Source: an uncultured Desulfuromonas sp. (GTDB taxonomy: Bacteria > Desulfobacterota > Desulfuromonadia > Desulfuromonadales > Desulfuromonadaceae). Taken from it: DNA of 64,000 nucleotides. Location of the stretch: the NCBI RefSeq assembly GCF_963676955.1, contig NZ_OY781461.1, positions 1,436,001 through 1,500,000 on the forward strand, in the 5' to 3' direction. Position 1 is the stretch's first letter. Each line of letters starts with the position of its first letter. A program made the position numbers and the translations under genes. Under the pieces are notes generated by a model. It saw nothing but the letters and a program-made list of their open reading frames with translations, had not been told where the DNA came from and did not search any database. This document shows, one piece after another, positions 49,734-59,703 of the stretch.

Positions 49734-50113
49734 ATGGTTAGTCGTGATGATGCCCTTAAAAAAAGTGTTTATCGCTGCCCGGTTGAAGTAACTCTTGATG
49801 TCATCGGCGGCAAATGGAAAAGTCTGATCCTCTGGCACCTGAAGCAGAAAATTCTTCGCTTCAGTCAGCTGCAGCGGCGTCTGCCACGGATCACCCAGAA
49901 GATGTTGACCCAGCAGCTGCGTGATCTGGAACGGGACGGGCTGGTGTTCCGGTGTATCCCGAGGTGCCGCCGCGGGTGGAATATTCGTTGACCGAACTCG
50001 GATGCAGTGTAGTGCCGATACTTGATCAGATGTACGAATGGGGCAGTCGATTTGATCCTGAGCAGCCGGGTTGTGCCGTAGAGGACTCTACTGTTTCCGA
50101 CGCCGCTTCATAA
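49734..50113 (+). pseudogene. HxlR-family regulator, frameshifted
   Basis: The first part encodes YRCPVEVTLDVIGGKWKSLI, then RFSQLQRRLPRITQKML and [12 protein letters not shown], the HxlR winged helix with its N-terminal Cys. At about 49951-49955 the frame breaks; another frame carries the expected end [17 protein letters not shown] and then [12 protein letters not shown], open to TAA at 50111-50113. The span is 380 bp, one short of a whole codon number; loss of one or four bases would explain it. The regulator is probably inactive unless this is a sequence error. Confidence 0.8.
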
Positions 50114-50186
50114 ACGCTCTTTGCAGGGAAAGCTGTTGATTTTCGCCTGTTTTCTAACCCCACCCTCAACAGAACTTAGCGCCCTT

Positions 50187-50226
50187 CTTACATAAGCCTA
50201 ACCTTATTCTAACACGACGACGTCAC
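50187..50226 (+). promoter_or_regulatory. Pho-box-like array upstream of pstS
   Basis: Four heptamers recur every 11 bp: CTTACAT, CTAACCT, CTAACAC and ACGTCAC, separated by 4-base spacers. This is the PhoB spacing of CTGTCAT-like direct repeats. It lies 100-140 bp upstream of the pstS start. The match to consensus is partial (TNACAT-type), so it is a candidate PhoB site. Confidence 0.5.
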
Positions 50227-50325
50227 CTTTAGCGTAGATTTAATCCTCGATTGATATCGGGGCAAACCACTGAAAATCTCAGCTGGTTTGAGATTAAAGA
50301 TGACGAAACTTCAAGGAGAATCAGG

Positions 50326-51327
50326 ATGAAAACAATGGCAGTACGAAGTGTTGTTAAGCGGGTTGCCGCAACAGCCACTGTTGTCGCAGCAATGCTGCTG
50401 ACAGCGGCTCCCGGGCAAGCCTCCGCACCCAAGGTCGATGTGAATCTGTCCGACTATGTCACTGTACAAGGTGTCGGCGGCAACCTGAGCAGTGTCGGTT
50501 CCGATACGCTCAACAACCTGATGACATTCTGGGCTGAAGCGTTCCGCGCCAAGTACCCCAATGTCAACATTCAGATCGAAGGCAAGGGCTCCAGTACCGC
50601 TCCTCCGGCACTGATCGAAGGCGCTGCGCAAATTGGCCCCATGTCCCGCAAAATGAAGAGCAGCGAAGTTGAGAAATTCGAACAGCGCTATGGCTTCAAG
50701 CCGACCACCATTGGTGTCGCTCTTGACTCCCTGGGTGTTTTTGTCAACAAGGACAACCCGGTGAACGCTCTGTCTCTGCAGCAGATCGATGCGATCTTCT
50801 CCAAAAACCGCAAAGGCGGCGCTGCTCGTGATGCCATTGTCTGGGGTGATCTTGGTCTGACCGGCAAGTTTGCTAACCTGCCCATCAGTATCTACGGTCG
50901 TAACTCTGCTTCCGGTACCTACGGTTACTTCAAAAAGCACGCTCTGTTCAAAGGTGACTACAAAGACACCGTTAAAGAGCAGCCGGGTTCCGCTTCTGTT
51001 GTTCTGTCCGTCACTGAAGACCTCGGTGGTATCGGTTACTCCGGTATCGGCTACAAGACTTCCGGTGTTAAAGCGATCGCTTTGGCCAAAAAAGACGGCG
51101 ATACAGCTTACGAACCGACTTACGAGAATGTCCTCAACGGCAAATACCCTCTCGGCCGCATGCTCTACCTCAACGTGGTTAAGAAGCCCAACGAGCCTCT
51201 GCCCAAGTTGATCTCCGAGTTCATCACCTTCGTTCTGTCCAAAGAAGGTCAGCAGATCGTTGTCAAAGACGGCTACCTGCCGCTGCCGGCTCCGGTTGCT
51301 GCCAAAGAACTGGTCAAGCTCAAATAA
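50326..51327 (+). CDS. pstS: Phosphate ABC transporter substrate-binding protein PstS
   Basis: 333 residues. The signal peptide ends near GQASA-PK. Phosphate-binding blocks are [37 protein letters not shown] and [20 protein letters not shown]. It captures phosphate in the periplasm for PstCAB. AAGGAG lies 6 bases before the ATG. It heads the pst operon; a double hairpin follows it, which commonly raises pstS mRNA over the downstream genes. Confidence 0.94.
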   Translation: MKTMAVRSVVKRVAATATVVAAMLLTAAPGQASAPKVDVNLSDYVTVQGVGGNLSSVGSDTLNNLMTFWAEAFRAKYPNVNIQIEGKGSSTAPPALIEGAAQIGPMSRKMKSSEVEKFEQRYGFKPTTIGVALDSLGVFVNKDNPVNALSLQQIDAIFSKNRKGGAARDAIVWGDLGLTGKFANLPISIYGRNSASGTYGYFKKHALFKGDYKDTVKEQPGSASVVLSVTEDLGGIGYSGIGYKTSGVKAIALAKKDGDTAYEPTYENVLNGKYPLGRMLYLNVVKKPNEPLPKLISEFITFVLSKEGQQIVVKDGYLPLPAPVAAKELVKLK

Positions 51328-51404
51328 CGATCGACTGCCGGCCATGCCGGATGACAGTAGATCGCTGGATCATGGCACCGCCCGGCAATCTTGTCGGGCG
51401 GTGC
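51328..51404 (+). other. Paired hairpins between pstS and pstC
   Basis: Two stems: CGATC-ACTG/CAGT-GATCG at about 51328-51361 and GCACCGCCCG/CGGGCGGTGC at 51375-51404. There is no U-tract. Such structures after pstS usually protect its message or partly stop transcription (inference). Confidence 0.55.
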
Positions 51405-51461
51405 ACCTGTCTGATGAATTGTCAGAGTATGGCACCACGTACGTCGGATGAGTAAGTATTT

Positions 51462-53684
51462 ATGGATAAAAAAGTTCTGCGCAAGATCAAGCGAAACGAT
51501 TCGCTTGCGGCTCTAGGGATTCGTGCCGGGGGTGTGCTGGTCATTGCCAGTGTCATCCTGATTTTATTGCTGATCGGCAAGGAGGCGTTGCCGTTGTTCT
51601 ATGCGCCCCAGGCTGAATTGAGCAAGCGGTTTGCGTTGCCCGACGAGTTAGTGGACAAACAGATTTTTGCTCTTGGCGTTGATGAATATCGTGAAATTGT
51701 CTACGTGGTGGATGAACACGGAGAATTCACCTTTGTCAACGTTGAGAACGGTTTGGTTTTAAAACGCCTGCAGGCAGAGTCTGTGGCTGATGGGTTGCGC
51801 GTGACGTCCGTCGAGCGGATCGATACACGCACCTACGCGCTCAGTTGGAGTGACGGCCACCTGTCCATGGATCAGGTCGCGTTCAGCATTGACTATGATG
51901 ACCATGGCAAACGTGTCATGCACATGGCCCTGCATCAGCTGGGCCGTTTTGAGACCGGAGATCAGCCGGTTCAACGGCTGGTCGCCCGCCAAACGGACCA
52001 TGGCGTTACCTTGGTCCGCCAACTTGGTTCATCGGATCTGGAAATTGTTCAACAGGTCGAAGAAGAGGATCTGTTTGGCAATGTCACGGCGATCAAGGAA
52101 GTCAGTCGGCTGAACCAGGTTCATCCTGACCCGATTACAGCGGTGACCTTGAATGCCGATGGCAGCATGTTGTATGCCGGGACCACTCATGGTGCGTTGT
52201 TGCGCTGGGATCTCAGTACGCCGGGTGAGCCGCGTCTGCTGGACAAATTGCAGGCGTTTCGTGACCGCCGCGCCATCACTTCTCTGGCGTTGATGCTGGG
52301 GCAGATCTCCCTGGCTGTTGGTGACGATGGCGGCCTGGTGACGGTGTGGTTCCCGACGCCCACTGAAGAGGGCGATGGCCATAAGCGCCTGCAGTTGATC
52401 CATACCTTGTCGCGTCATGATACCCCGGTGTCGAGTCTGGTGCCGTCGCTACGTAACCGTACCGTGGTCAGTCTTGACCGCGGCGGCGTGGTCCATCTCG
52501 ATTATTCGACCAGTGAGCGTCACCTGTTGACGTTGGTCGACAATGATCCGGTGCTGCTGTGTGATATCTCCCAACGGGGCGATGGCCTTGTTGCTCTGCA
52601 GCCGAACGGTCAGGTTGCCTTGTGGGCGATTGACAATCCCCATCCGGAAATCAGCTTTGCCTCCCTGTTCAGCAAGGTGTGGTACGAAAGTTATTCCAAA
52701 CCGGAGTGGGTATGGCAATCCTCGTCCGCCAGTGACGACTTTGAAGCCAAGATGAGCTTAACGCCTTTGATCTACGGCACGTTGAAGGGCACGTTCTACG
52801 CCATGATTTTTGCCGTTCCATTGGCGTTGCTCGGTGCCGTGTACACCAGCCAGTTCGGTAGTCGGCGTTTGCGTGAACTGATCAAGCCGTCGGTCGAGAT
52901 TATGGCGGCGGTCCCCTCGGTCATCATCGGTTTCCTTGCCGCGTTGTGGTTTGCGCCCCTGTTGGAAACACATTTTCCCGGCTTTTTACTGAGTATGCTG
53001 ACGGTGCCGCTGATTTTCTTGCTGCTGCTGATCCTGTGGCAGCCGGTGCGCGACCGGTCGTGGGCCAAATATGTCGAGAGCGGTCATGAGTTTATCGTTA
53101 TGGCGCCGTTGCTGGTACTGGCCGTTGCCATTGCCGTTCAGCTCGGTCCCTGGTTTGAGCAGTGGCTGTTTGACGGCAACTTCAAGCTGTGGCTGTTTAG
53201 TGAAGCCGGTATGCGCTACGATTCGCGCAACAGCATTGTTATTTCGTTCGCGCTCGGTTTTGCCGTTATTCCGATCATCTTTACCATCACGGAAGATGCG
53301 CTGTCCAATGTGCCGCAAAGCCTTAAGGCGGCTTCGTTGGCTCTCGGAGCCAGCCGCTGGCAGACGGTCTGGCGGGTGGTGCTGCCTTCGGCCAGTCCGG
53401 GCATTTTTGCCGCGGTGATGATCGGCCTCGGCCGTGCCGTCGGCGAAACGATGATCGTGCTGATGGCCACCGGTAATACACCGATTATGGATTTGAGTAT
53501 CTTCAACGGGATGCGGCCTTTGTCGGCTAATATCGCCGTTGAAATTCCCGAAGCGCCCCATGGCGACACGCTGTACCGGGTGTTGTTCCTGTCCGCCGTG
53601 TTGTTGTTTATTCTGACCTTTATTCTCAACACGGTCGCTGAGGTGGTTCGCCATCGTCTGCGGCGCAAATACGGACGTTTCTAG
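51462..53684 (+). CDS. pstC: Phosphate ABC transporter permease PstC, large form
   Basis: 740 residues. After a first membrane helix (about 22-46) there is a region of about 380 residues with WD/beta-propeller-like repeats (VTLNADGSMLYAGTTHGALL, LRWDLS; AVGDDGGLVTVWFPT). The permease core starts at about 431 (LTPLIYGTLKGTFYAMIFAV) and carries the EAA-like loop (VPQSLKAASLALGASRWQTV). E. coli PstC is much shorter (about 320). Large PstC forms with such an insert are known from other bacteria such as Pseudomonas. The propeller-like part probably lies outside the membrane and might interact with PstS. Confidence 0.9.
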   Translation: MDKKVLRKIKRNDSLAALGIRAGGVLVIASVILILLLIGKEALPLFYAPQAELSKRFALPDELVDKQIFALGVDEYREIVYVVDEHGEFTFVNVENGLVLKRLQAESVADGLRVTSVERIDTRTYALSWSDGHLSMDQVAFSIDYDDHGKRVMHMALHQLGRFETGDQPVQRLVARQTDHGVTLVRQLGSSDLEIVQQVEEEDLFGNVTAIKEVSRLNQVHPDPITAVTLNADGSMLYAGTTHGALLRWDLSTPGEPRLLDKLQAFRDRRAITSLALMLGQISLAVGDDGGLVTVWFPTPTEEGDGHKRLQLIHTLSRHDTPVSSLVPSLRNRTVVSLDRGGVVHLDYSTSERHLLTLVDNDPVLLCDISQRGDGLVALQPNGQVALWAIDNPHPEISFASLFSKVWYESYSKPEWVWQSSSASDDFEAKMSLTPLIYGTLKGTFYAMIFAVPLALLGAVYTSQFGSRRLRELIKPSVEIMAAVPSVIIGFLAALWFAPLLETHFPGFLLSMLTVPLIFLLLLILWQPVRDRSWAKYVESGHEFIVMAPLLVLAVAIAVQLGPWFEQWLFDGNFKLWLFSEAGMRYDSRNSIVISFALGFAVIPIIFTITEDALSNVPQSLKAASLALGASRWQTVWRVVLPSASPGIFAAVMIGLGRAVGETMIVLMATGNTPIMDLSIFNGMRPLSANIAVEIPEAPHGDTLYRVLFLSAVLLFILTFILNTVAEVVRHRLRRKYGRF

Positions 53685-53727
53685 GGGATCGTTTCGTCAT
53701 GGTTGACGGAGAAAATTGAGGACGCAC

Positions 53728-55320
53728 ATGAAGCAGTTTATTACACGCGGTGAGCCCCAGGTCTGGTTGACGGCTGCCGCCTTGACATCCACATTGCTGA
53801 TGGCGCTGATCCTGGTTCTGGTGGTGATTGCCAACGGACTCGGAACGTTCTGGCCGGCGCGGTTGACCGCCTTTGACCTGAACAACGGCCAGTCGGTTCT
53901 GGGCGAGGTGCTCAAAGAGGAGCCGCTTCCGGGAGAGGATTCCCGCCGGATTCAGCTGAAGGTTGGTAACCGTGATCTCTACGGCATGGATTTTCGCTGG
54001 ATTCGTGAAGACGGTGTCGTTGAACGACGTCGTCCCGAGCATGTAGTGACCATTGAACGACAGGAATACGGAAATTTTTACGGCATTCTCACGCAGGTTG
54101 TTGCTCCCGGCATCGACAGTTCGCTGCCTTTATGGCAACAGTTGGAAGCCGGACGAGACGCCATCGTGCCGTTGCAGGAAAAGCTTGATGAGATTGACGG
54201 TCATATCAATGATATCAACTATGAGATCCAAAAGCTTAACAACCGTGATCTGCTCTATGCCTATGACGGCGTGGAGAAGCACGAGCCGAAAAGGGTGGCG
54301 ATTGCCGGGGAAGTGTCAGAGCTGAAAACCTCATTCAGTCACTGGATGACCGAGCAGAATAAGCAGAAACAACAGCTGCGGGATTATTATGCCAACTTTA
54401 CCGACATCAATGGCCGCCCTGCGCATATTGCCTTAGCGGAAATTGTCCGCAGTTTTCAGCCCAATGATCTGACGACGATGCAGCGGGCGGGCATTTATTT
54501 TGATAAGCTCATCGAACTGTTTGTCGGTGAGCCGCGCGAGTCCAATACGGAAGGTGGTCTGTTCCCGGCAATTTACGGCACGGTGTTGTTGATCTTTGTC
54601 ATGAGTCTGTTTTCGTTCCCCCTTGGGGTGATTGCCGCCATCTATCTGAGCGAGTACGCCGGCGAGGGTCTCATGGTCCGCATGGTGCGGATCGCTGTAA
54701 ATAATCTGGCCGGGATTCCGTCGATTGTCTATGGCATCTTCGGCCTGGGCTTCTTTATTTATGGCATCGGCAGTGGCATTGACCAGCTGTTTTTTCCCGA
54801 ACGTCTGCCGACGCCGACGTTCGGTACCGGTGGTTTGCTGTGGGCCAGTCTGACCCTGGCTCTGCTGACGGTCCCGGTGGTGATTGTGACGACCGAAGAG
54901 GCATTGGGCGCGATTCCCGGTGGCATTCGCGAAGGTTCTCTGGCGCTGGGCTCAACCCGTTTTCAGACGCTGACGCGCATCCTGTTGCCCATGGCCTCGC
55001 CGGGCATTATGACCGGCTTGATTTTGTCCATGGCCCGTGCCGCCGGGGAAGTTGCGCCGTTGATGATTACCGGCGTGGTCAAGCTGGCCCCGTCGCTGCC
55101 GCTGGATGGTCAGTTCCCCTATTTCCATCTGGAACGGAAATTCATGCATCTCGGCTTCCATATCTACGATATCGGTTTTCAGTCGCCCAATGTTGAGGCG
55201 GCCCGGCCCATGGTCTTTGTCACCACGCTGTTGCTGGTGCTGATCGTTATTGTGATGAGTGGTGTGGCCATCCGTCTGCGTAACCACATGAAGAAAAAAT
55301 ATACCTTCGGTACTTTTTAA
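53728..55320 (+). CDS. pstA: Phosphate ABC transporter permease PstA, large form
   Basis: 530 residues. First helix at about 16-40, a periplasmic part of about 230 residues containing a coiled coil (LQEKLDEIDGHINDINYEIQ), then the permease core from about 275 (LFPAIYGTVLLIFVMSLFSF) with the EAA loop (AIPGGIREGSLALGSTRFQT). Longer than the short PstA (about 290). The ATG has GAGGA 5-6 bases upstream. It follows pstC by 43 bp. Confidence 0.92.
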   Translation: MKQFITRGEPQVWLTAAALTSTLLMALILVLVVIANGLGTFWPARLTAFDLNNGQSVLGEVLKEEPLPGEDSRRIQLKVGNRDLYGMDFRWIREDGVVERRRPEHVVTIERQEYGNFYGILTQVVAPGIDSSLPLWQQLEAGRDAIVPLQEKLDEIDGHINDINYEIQKLNNRDLLYAYDGVEKHEPKRVAIAGEVSELKTSFSHWMTEQNKQKQQLRDYYANFTDINGRPAHIALAEIVRSFQPNDLTTMQRAGIYFDKLIELFVGEPRESNTEGGLFPAIYGTVLLIFVMSLFSFPLGVIAAIYLSEYAGEGLMVRMVRIAVNNLAGIPSIVYGIFGLGFFIYGIGSGIDQLFFPERLPTPTFGTGGLLWASLTLALLTVPVVIVTTEEALGAIPGGIREGSLALGSTRFQTLTRILLPMASPGIMTGLILSMARAAGEVAPLMITGVVKLAPSLPLDGQFPYFHLERKFMHLGFHIYDIGFQSPNVEAARPMVFVTTLLLVLIVIVMSGVAIRLRNHMKKKYTFGTF

Positions 55321-55372
55321 GTTGGTAGCACCGAAGGTGGTGTAATAAGGACATTCGGGAGAATAAAAAATT

Positions 55373-56149
55373 ATGACGACCCCCAATCCTCTGGCAGATC
55401 CTGTCATTGAAGTTGAGCATCTTGATTTTTACTACGGCCCTTCCCAGGCGCTGTTTGATTTGAATATGGTGTTTCCGCGCCGCCAGGTCACGGCGTTGAT
55501 CGGCCCGTCCGGCTGTGGCAAATCGACCTTTCTGCGCTGTATCAACCGGATGAACGATCTGGTCGATATTTCGCGGATGGAGGGCAGTATCCGCATTGAC
55601 GGAACGGAGATTAATTCCGGCGACCTTGATGTTATTGAGTTGCGTCGTCGCGTTGGTATGGTATTCCAGAAGTCAAACCCGTTTCCAAAATCGATTTACG
55701 AAAACGTCATCTACGGTCTGCGTATTGCCGGTATCAACGACAAGAAGATTCTTGATGAGACCGTGGAGCGCAGTCTTAAGGGCGCCGGTTTGTGGGAAGA
55801 GGTCAAGGATCGCTTGCAGGACTCGGCTCTGGGCATGTCCGGCGGCCAGATGCAGCGTCTGTGTATCGCCCGTGCCATTGCCGTGAATCCCGAAGTGATC
55901 CTGATGGATGAACCCTGTTCCGCCTTGGACCCCAAGTCCACGGCCCGGGTCGAGGACTTGATCAAAGAGCTGCGTGATGATTATACGATCATTATCGTCA
56001 CCCATAACATGCAGCAGGCGGCACGGGTCTCCGACTATACCGCGTTTTTCTTTGAAGGGGTTCTTGTCGAATACGGCAAAACCGGCGATCTGTTTATGAA
56101 GCCGAAGAATAAACAGACCGAAGACTATATCACCGGCCGATTCGGCTAA
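55373..56149 (+). CDS. pstB: Phosphate ABC transporter ATPase PstB
   Basis: 258 residues. Walker [11 protein letters not shown]-loop FQKSNPFP, signature [12 protein letters not shown], Walker [14 protein letters not shown] and H-loop [12 protein letters not shown]. It powers phosphate import. GGGAG is found upstream of the ATG at 55373. Confidence 0.95.
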   Translation: MTTPNPLADPVIEVEHLDFYYGPSQALFDLNMVFPRRQVTALIGPSGCGKSTFLRCINRMNDLVDISRMEGSIRIDGTEINSGDLDVIELRRRVGMVFQKSNPFPKSIYENVIYGLRIAGINDKKILDETVERSLKGAGLWEEVKDRLQDSALGMSGGQMQRLCIARAIAVNPEVILMDEPCSALDPKSTARVEDLIKELRDDYTIIIVTHNMQQAARVSDYTAFFFEGVLVEYGKTGDLFMKPKNKQTEDYITGRFG

Positions 56150-56239
56150 TCCGGCGGCGGTTTTTACGAATAGCGGATCGTCCGGCCGTGACGTGGCTCC
56201 GGGCGGCGATTCTTTGAATGACAGGGAAGGATCTATTGA

Positions 56240-56902
56240 ATGATGGCAATCCATTTGCAGGAAGAGCTCAATACATTAAAACGGATGATTCTGGCTCAAA
56301 GTGCTCTGGTCGAAGAGAGTGTGCAGAAAGCGGTTCAGGCACTCGAGCGCGGTGACAACGCCCTGGCGGACAGTGTCATTAACCTTGACAATCGGATCAA
56401 TCATCACGAGGTGGAGTTGGAGGAGGAGTGCCTGAAGGTGCTGGCGCTTCATCAACCCGTGGCCACGGATTTGCGTTTTATCGTTTCGGTGATCAAGATT
56501 AACAGCGACTTGGAGCGGATTGGCGATGTTGCCGTCAATGTGGCCAAGCGTACCCTGGCGTTTGCCGAGCTGAAAAAAGTTGAGGCGCCGTTTGATTTTC
56601 CGTTGATGGCCAAACGCGTTCTGGCCATGTTGGACAAGAGTCTGACCTCGCTGGTGAATCTTGACGCCACCATGGCTCAACAGGTGATTGTCGATGATGA
56701 TCAGATTGACGCGCTGCATCGTCAGACCTACGGACTGGTCAAGCAGGAGCTGGTCGGTTCCAGCCATAACCTGGAAGCCTTACTGCTGTGGTTGGCCGTG
56801 TCACGCCACATGGAACGCATTGCCGATCTGGCGGCGCATATCGCAGAAGACGTGGTGTATATGATTGAAGGGCAAATCGTTCGCCACCGTTCCGGAGGGT
56901 AG
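56240..56902 (+). CDS. phoU: Phosphate uptake regulator PhoU
   Basis: 220 residues, two three-helix PhoU repeats (about 10-110 and 120-215) with the metal-binding E/DxxxD-type blocks (DLRFIVSVIKINSDLERIGD; LAVSRHMERIADLAAHIAED). It represses the Pho response together with PstB. The gene ends the operon; phoB and phoR are not present in the window. Confidence 0.93.
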   Translation: MMAIHLQEELNTLKRMILAQSALVEESVQKAVQALERGDNALADSVINLDNRINHHEVELEEECLKVLALHQPVATDLRFIVSVIKINSDLERIGDVAVNVAKRTLAFAELKKVEAPFDFPLMAKRVLAMLDKSLTSLVNLDATMAQQVIVDDDQIDALHRQTYGLVKQELVGSSHNLEALLLWLAVSRHMERIADLAAHIAEDVVYMIEGQIVRHRSGG

Positions 56903-57008
56903 CAGGCTGTTGAAAGACAGCCTGGGGAGCCCACGGCAAAAGGAGAGGGCGTTTACGCTAAAAAATTAACTCTCGGTGGAGAAACACGTGTTTAACGCAT
57001 TTAAGCGA

Positions 57009-57195
57009 TTGACAAGTGTGGTGAAAGAAGGTAGACAGAAAGACAGTGTGTGTTAACGGCGAGTTGACACCAACTGAATCAATTCCTGAATACCCCCAAT
57101 GGAACGATCCCACTTGTCCCTGTCACTCTAAACCGAGAGGTCTGTTGTCGCAGCAACGGTACGCCTTCCTTGCGCTGTTACGCAGCCAAAAACTA
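57009..57195 (+). promoter_or_regulatory. Leader region of rho
   Basis: A -35-like TTGACA at 57009 follows the phoU gene. The next 150 bp stay open in frame with rho from a GTG at 57046 but begin without a ribosome site and have unlike composition ([15 protein letters not shown]), so I read it as leader. E. coli rho also has an attenuated leader (knowledge of the family), and autoregulation is plausible. Confidence 0.4.
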
Positions 57196-58515
57196 ATGAA
57201 AAAAACAGACAATAAAAAAACCGAGACCAGAACCACGCGTAAAACCGTCGAAAATGATGGTTCTTCCATGCACCTGAAGGACCTCAAAGCCAAAAAAATC
57301 ACTGAGTTGACCGAGATCGCCAACGATCTGAAGATCGAAGGCGTTGCCGGAATGCGTAAACAGGATGTGATTTTTTCCATCCTCAGTGCCACAGCCGCCC
57401 AGAAAGGGGCCATCTTCGGCGAGGGGGTTCTGGAGATCCTCCCCGATGGGTTTGGTTTCCTGCGCGCCACGGATGCCAACTACCTGCCGGGGCCGGATGA
57501 CATTTATGTGTCTCCGTCGCAGATCCGCCGTTTCAGCTTGCGCACCGGTGATACCATTTCCGGGCAGATTCGCCCGCCCAAAGAGGGCGAGCGTTACTTT
57601 GCTCTGCTCAAGGTGTCGGAGATCAACTTTGAAGATCCGGCCGTTGCCCGCAAGAAGACGCTGTTTGACAATCTGACACCGCTGCACCCGCAGGATCGCA
57701 TTGTTCTGGAAACCACCAGCGATAACATTCCCATGCGCGTTATCGACCTGGTGTCGCCCATCGGTAAAGGCCAACGCGGCCTGATCGTCGCGCCGCCGCG
57801 CACCGGTAAAACCGTCCTGCTGCAAAACCTGGCCAACTCCATCACCACCAACCACCCTGAAGCCTATCTGATTGTCCTGCTCATCGACGAACGCCCCGAG
57901 GAAGTCACCGACATGCAACGTTCGGTGCAGGGCGAGGTGGTTTCTTCCACGTTCGACGAGCCGGCCACCCGCCACGTCCAGGTGGCTGAGATGGTGATCC
58001 AGAAAGCCAAGCGCCTGGTTGAGCACAAGCGTGATGTCGTCATTCTGCTTGACTCGATCACCCGTCTGGCGCGTGCTTACAATACGGTCGTTCCACCGAG
58101 CGGCAAGATCCTCTCCGGTGGTGTCGATTCCAACGCTCTGCACAAGCCGAAGCGCTTTTTCGGCGCGGCGCGTAATGTCGAAGAGGGCGGCAGCCTGACC
58201 ATCATTGCCACGGCACTGATCGATACCGGCAGCAAGATGGACGAAGTTATTTTTGAAGAGTTCAAGGGCACCGGTAACATGGAGCTGGTGCTGGATCGTC
58301 GCCTGGTCGATAAACGTACCTTCCCGGCCATCGACGTCAACAAGTCCGGTACGCGTCGTGAAGAGTTGTTGCAGGATTCCACCACGCTGCAGCGTATGTG
58401 GTTGCTGCGCAAAGTTTTGACCACCATGAATGTGGTCGACAGTATGGAGTTCTTGCGAGAGAAGCTGGTGGAGACCAAGGACAATCAGGAGTTTCTCGAC
58501 TCCATGAACCAGTGA
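57196..58515 (+). CDS. rho: Transcription termination factor Rho
   Basis: 439 residues from the ATG at 57196; the conserved part begins [20 protein letters not shown] at 57268. RNA-binding domain [20 protein letters not shown], Walker [14 protein letters not shown], Walker [18 protein letters not shown] and Q/R-loop regions ([19 protein letters not shown]) are present. It unwinds RNA-DNA hybrids to end transcription. Neither start has a clear ribosome site; the Lys/Thr-rich first 24 residues are not in E. coli Rho. Confidence 0.93.
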   Translation: MKKTDNKKTETRTTRKTVENDGSSMHLKDLKAKKITELTEIANDLKIEGVAGMRKQDVIFSILSATAAQKGAIFGEGVLEILPDGFGFLRATDANYLPGPDDIYVSPSQIRRFSLRTGDTISGQIRPPKEGERYFALLKVSEINFEDPAVARKKTLFDNLTPLHPQDRIVLETTSDNIPMRVIDLVSPIGKGQRGLIVAPPRTGKTVLLQNLANSITTNHPEAYLIVLLIDERPEEVTDMQRSVQGEVVSSTFDEPATRHVQVAEMVIQKAKRLVEHKRDVVILLDSITRLARAYNTVVPPSGKILSGGVDSNALHKPKRFFGAARNVEEGGSLTIIATALIDTGSKMDEVIFEEFKGTGNMELVLDRRLVDKRTFPAIDVNKSGTRREELLQDSTTLQRMWLLRKVLTTMNVVDSMEFLREKLVETKDNQEFLDSMNQ

Positions 58516-58641
58516 TCGGAAGAGTGCAGTAAAATAAAGGGTTGCATCAGGGCGCGAAAGCGTGTATTTGTTCCTATTACCCCTTGACGGGGGATACGAT
58601 TCCCGCCTGTACAACGCCAGGCACTTAAAAGGAGAAGTACC

Positions 58642-58851
58642 ATGAAAGAAGGGATCCATCCCAAGTACGAAGAAGTGACGGTCAAGTGTCACTGCGGCAA
58701 CACGTTCCAGACCCGCTCCACCTACGACAAGGGCGGCGAGCTGACCACTGAAATCTGCTCTGCGTGCCATCCGTTTTACACCGGCACCCAGAAGCTGCTG
58801 GATACCGCTGGTCGTATCGAGCGTTTCCGCAAGAGGTATGCAAAGAAGTAG
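58642..58851 (+). CDS. rpmE: 50S ribosomal protein L31, zinc-binding type
   Basis: 69 residues. The zinc site is Cys16, Cys18 (VKCHCGN) and Cys39, Cys42 ([12 protein letters not shown]). AAAAGGAG precedes the ATG. It follows rho, a gene order found in related bacteria. Zinc-type L31 is often replaced under zinc limitation. Confidence 0.95.
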   Translation: MKEGIHPKYEEVTVKCHCGNTFQTRSTYDKGGELTTEICSACHPFYTGTQKLLDTAGRIERFRKRYAKK

Positions 58852-58895
58852 TTGCCTGCTTCGGCCTGCTTCATTGTACACCGCATCATTTGGAT

Positions 58896-58931
58896 CAGCC
58901 GCAAGGGAGAATTTCCTCTTGCGGCTGTTTC
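58896..58931 (+). terminator. Terminator after rpmE
   Basis: CAGCCGCAAG and CTTGCGGCTG form a 10-bp stem followed by TTTCTCG. It separates rpmE from thyX. Confidence 0.65.
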
Positions 58932-58966
58932 TCGTTAAATAATTCCCGCTTTTAAAGGCCGTGCCC

Positions 58967-59653
58967 ATGGATGTTCAGCTGCTGAGCCATACACCCGAGC
59001 CGGAAAAAATTGTCGCTGCCGCCGCCCGTCTATGCTACTCCGATGCCGGTATCGATGATCTGTTGTCCGCAGATAGCGCCCAACAGGTGCGCCTGATTGA
59101 GAAAATTCTCAAGCTGGGGCATTTCTCCGTATTGGAGCATGTCAGCTTCAGTTTCGGTTTGGAAGGGCTCAGCCGGGCCTGTTCCCATCAGCTGGTGCGT
59201 CATCGCTTGGCCTCCTATTCGCAGCAAAGCCAGCGTTATGTGGCCCATGAGACGCCGTTTGCCGCAGTCGAGCCGCCGTCCCTGGCTGAACATCCCGACC
59301 TGCAGCAGCGCTATCATGCGTTGTTTGAGCAGGTTCATCACCTCTACAAGGATCTGCTCGATGCCGGGGTGCCGGCGGAAGACGCCCGTTTTGTTTTACC
59401 GAATGCCGCCGAAACCAAGCTGGTGATGACCATGAATGCCCGAGAACTGCATCACTTTTTTACCTTGCGCTGCTGTCGTCGCGCTCAGTGGGAAATTCGC
59501 GCCATGGCCAAAAAGATGTTGATGCTGTGCCGTGATGCGGCGCCGGTGCTGTTTGCTCAGGCCGGTCCCGGCTGTCTGCGCGGTGCCTGCCCGGAAGGGG
59601 CCATGTGCTGTGGCGAGATCGAGGCAGTGCGGCAGGAGTACGGCCGGAACTGA
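58967..59653 (+). CDS. thyX: Flavin-dependent thymidylate synthase ThyX
   Basis: 228 residues. The ThyX motif RHRLASYSQQSQRY (about 78-91) is present, with HFSVLEHVSFSF before it and NARELHHFFTLRCCRRAQWE after it. It methylates dUMP with FAD and NADPH. The start at 58967 has AAAGG 8 bases upstream; a GTG two codons earlier is less likely. Confidence 0.94.
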   Translation: MDVQLLSHTPEPEKIVAAAARLCYSDAGIDDLLSADSAQQVRLIEKILKLGHFSVLEHVSFSFGLEGLSRACSHQLVRHRLASYSQQSQRYVAHETPFAAVEPPSLAEHPDLQQRYHALFEQVHHLYKDLLDAGVPAEDARFVLPNAAETKLVMTMNARELHHFFTLRCCRRAQWEIRAMAKKMLMLCRDAAPVLFAQAGPGCLRGACPEGAMCCGEIEAVRQEYGRN

Positions 59654-59703
59654 TTAAAACACTGGAGTCTGAGCATTCCAGATGTCAATAGAAAGACACG
59701 ATA

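Noticed and set aside
57193-58968. A 591-codon open frame on the minus strand across rho
   Set aside because: It is fully antisense to the well-conserved rho and rpmE genes, has no ribosome site and reads as His/Gln/Arg-rich text typical of a shadow frame in GC-rich DNA.
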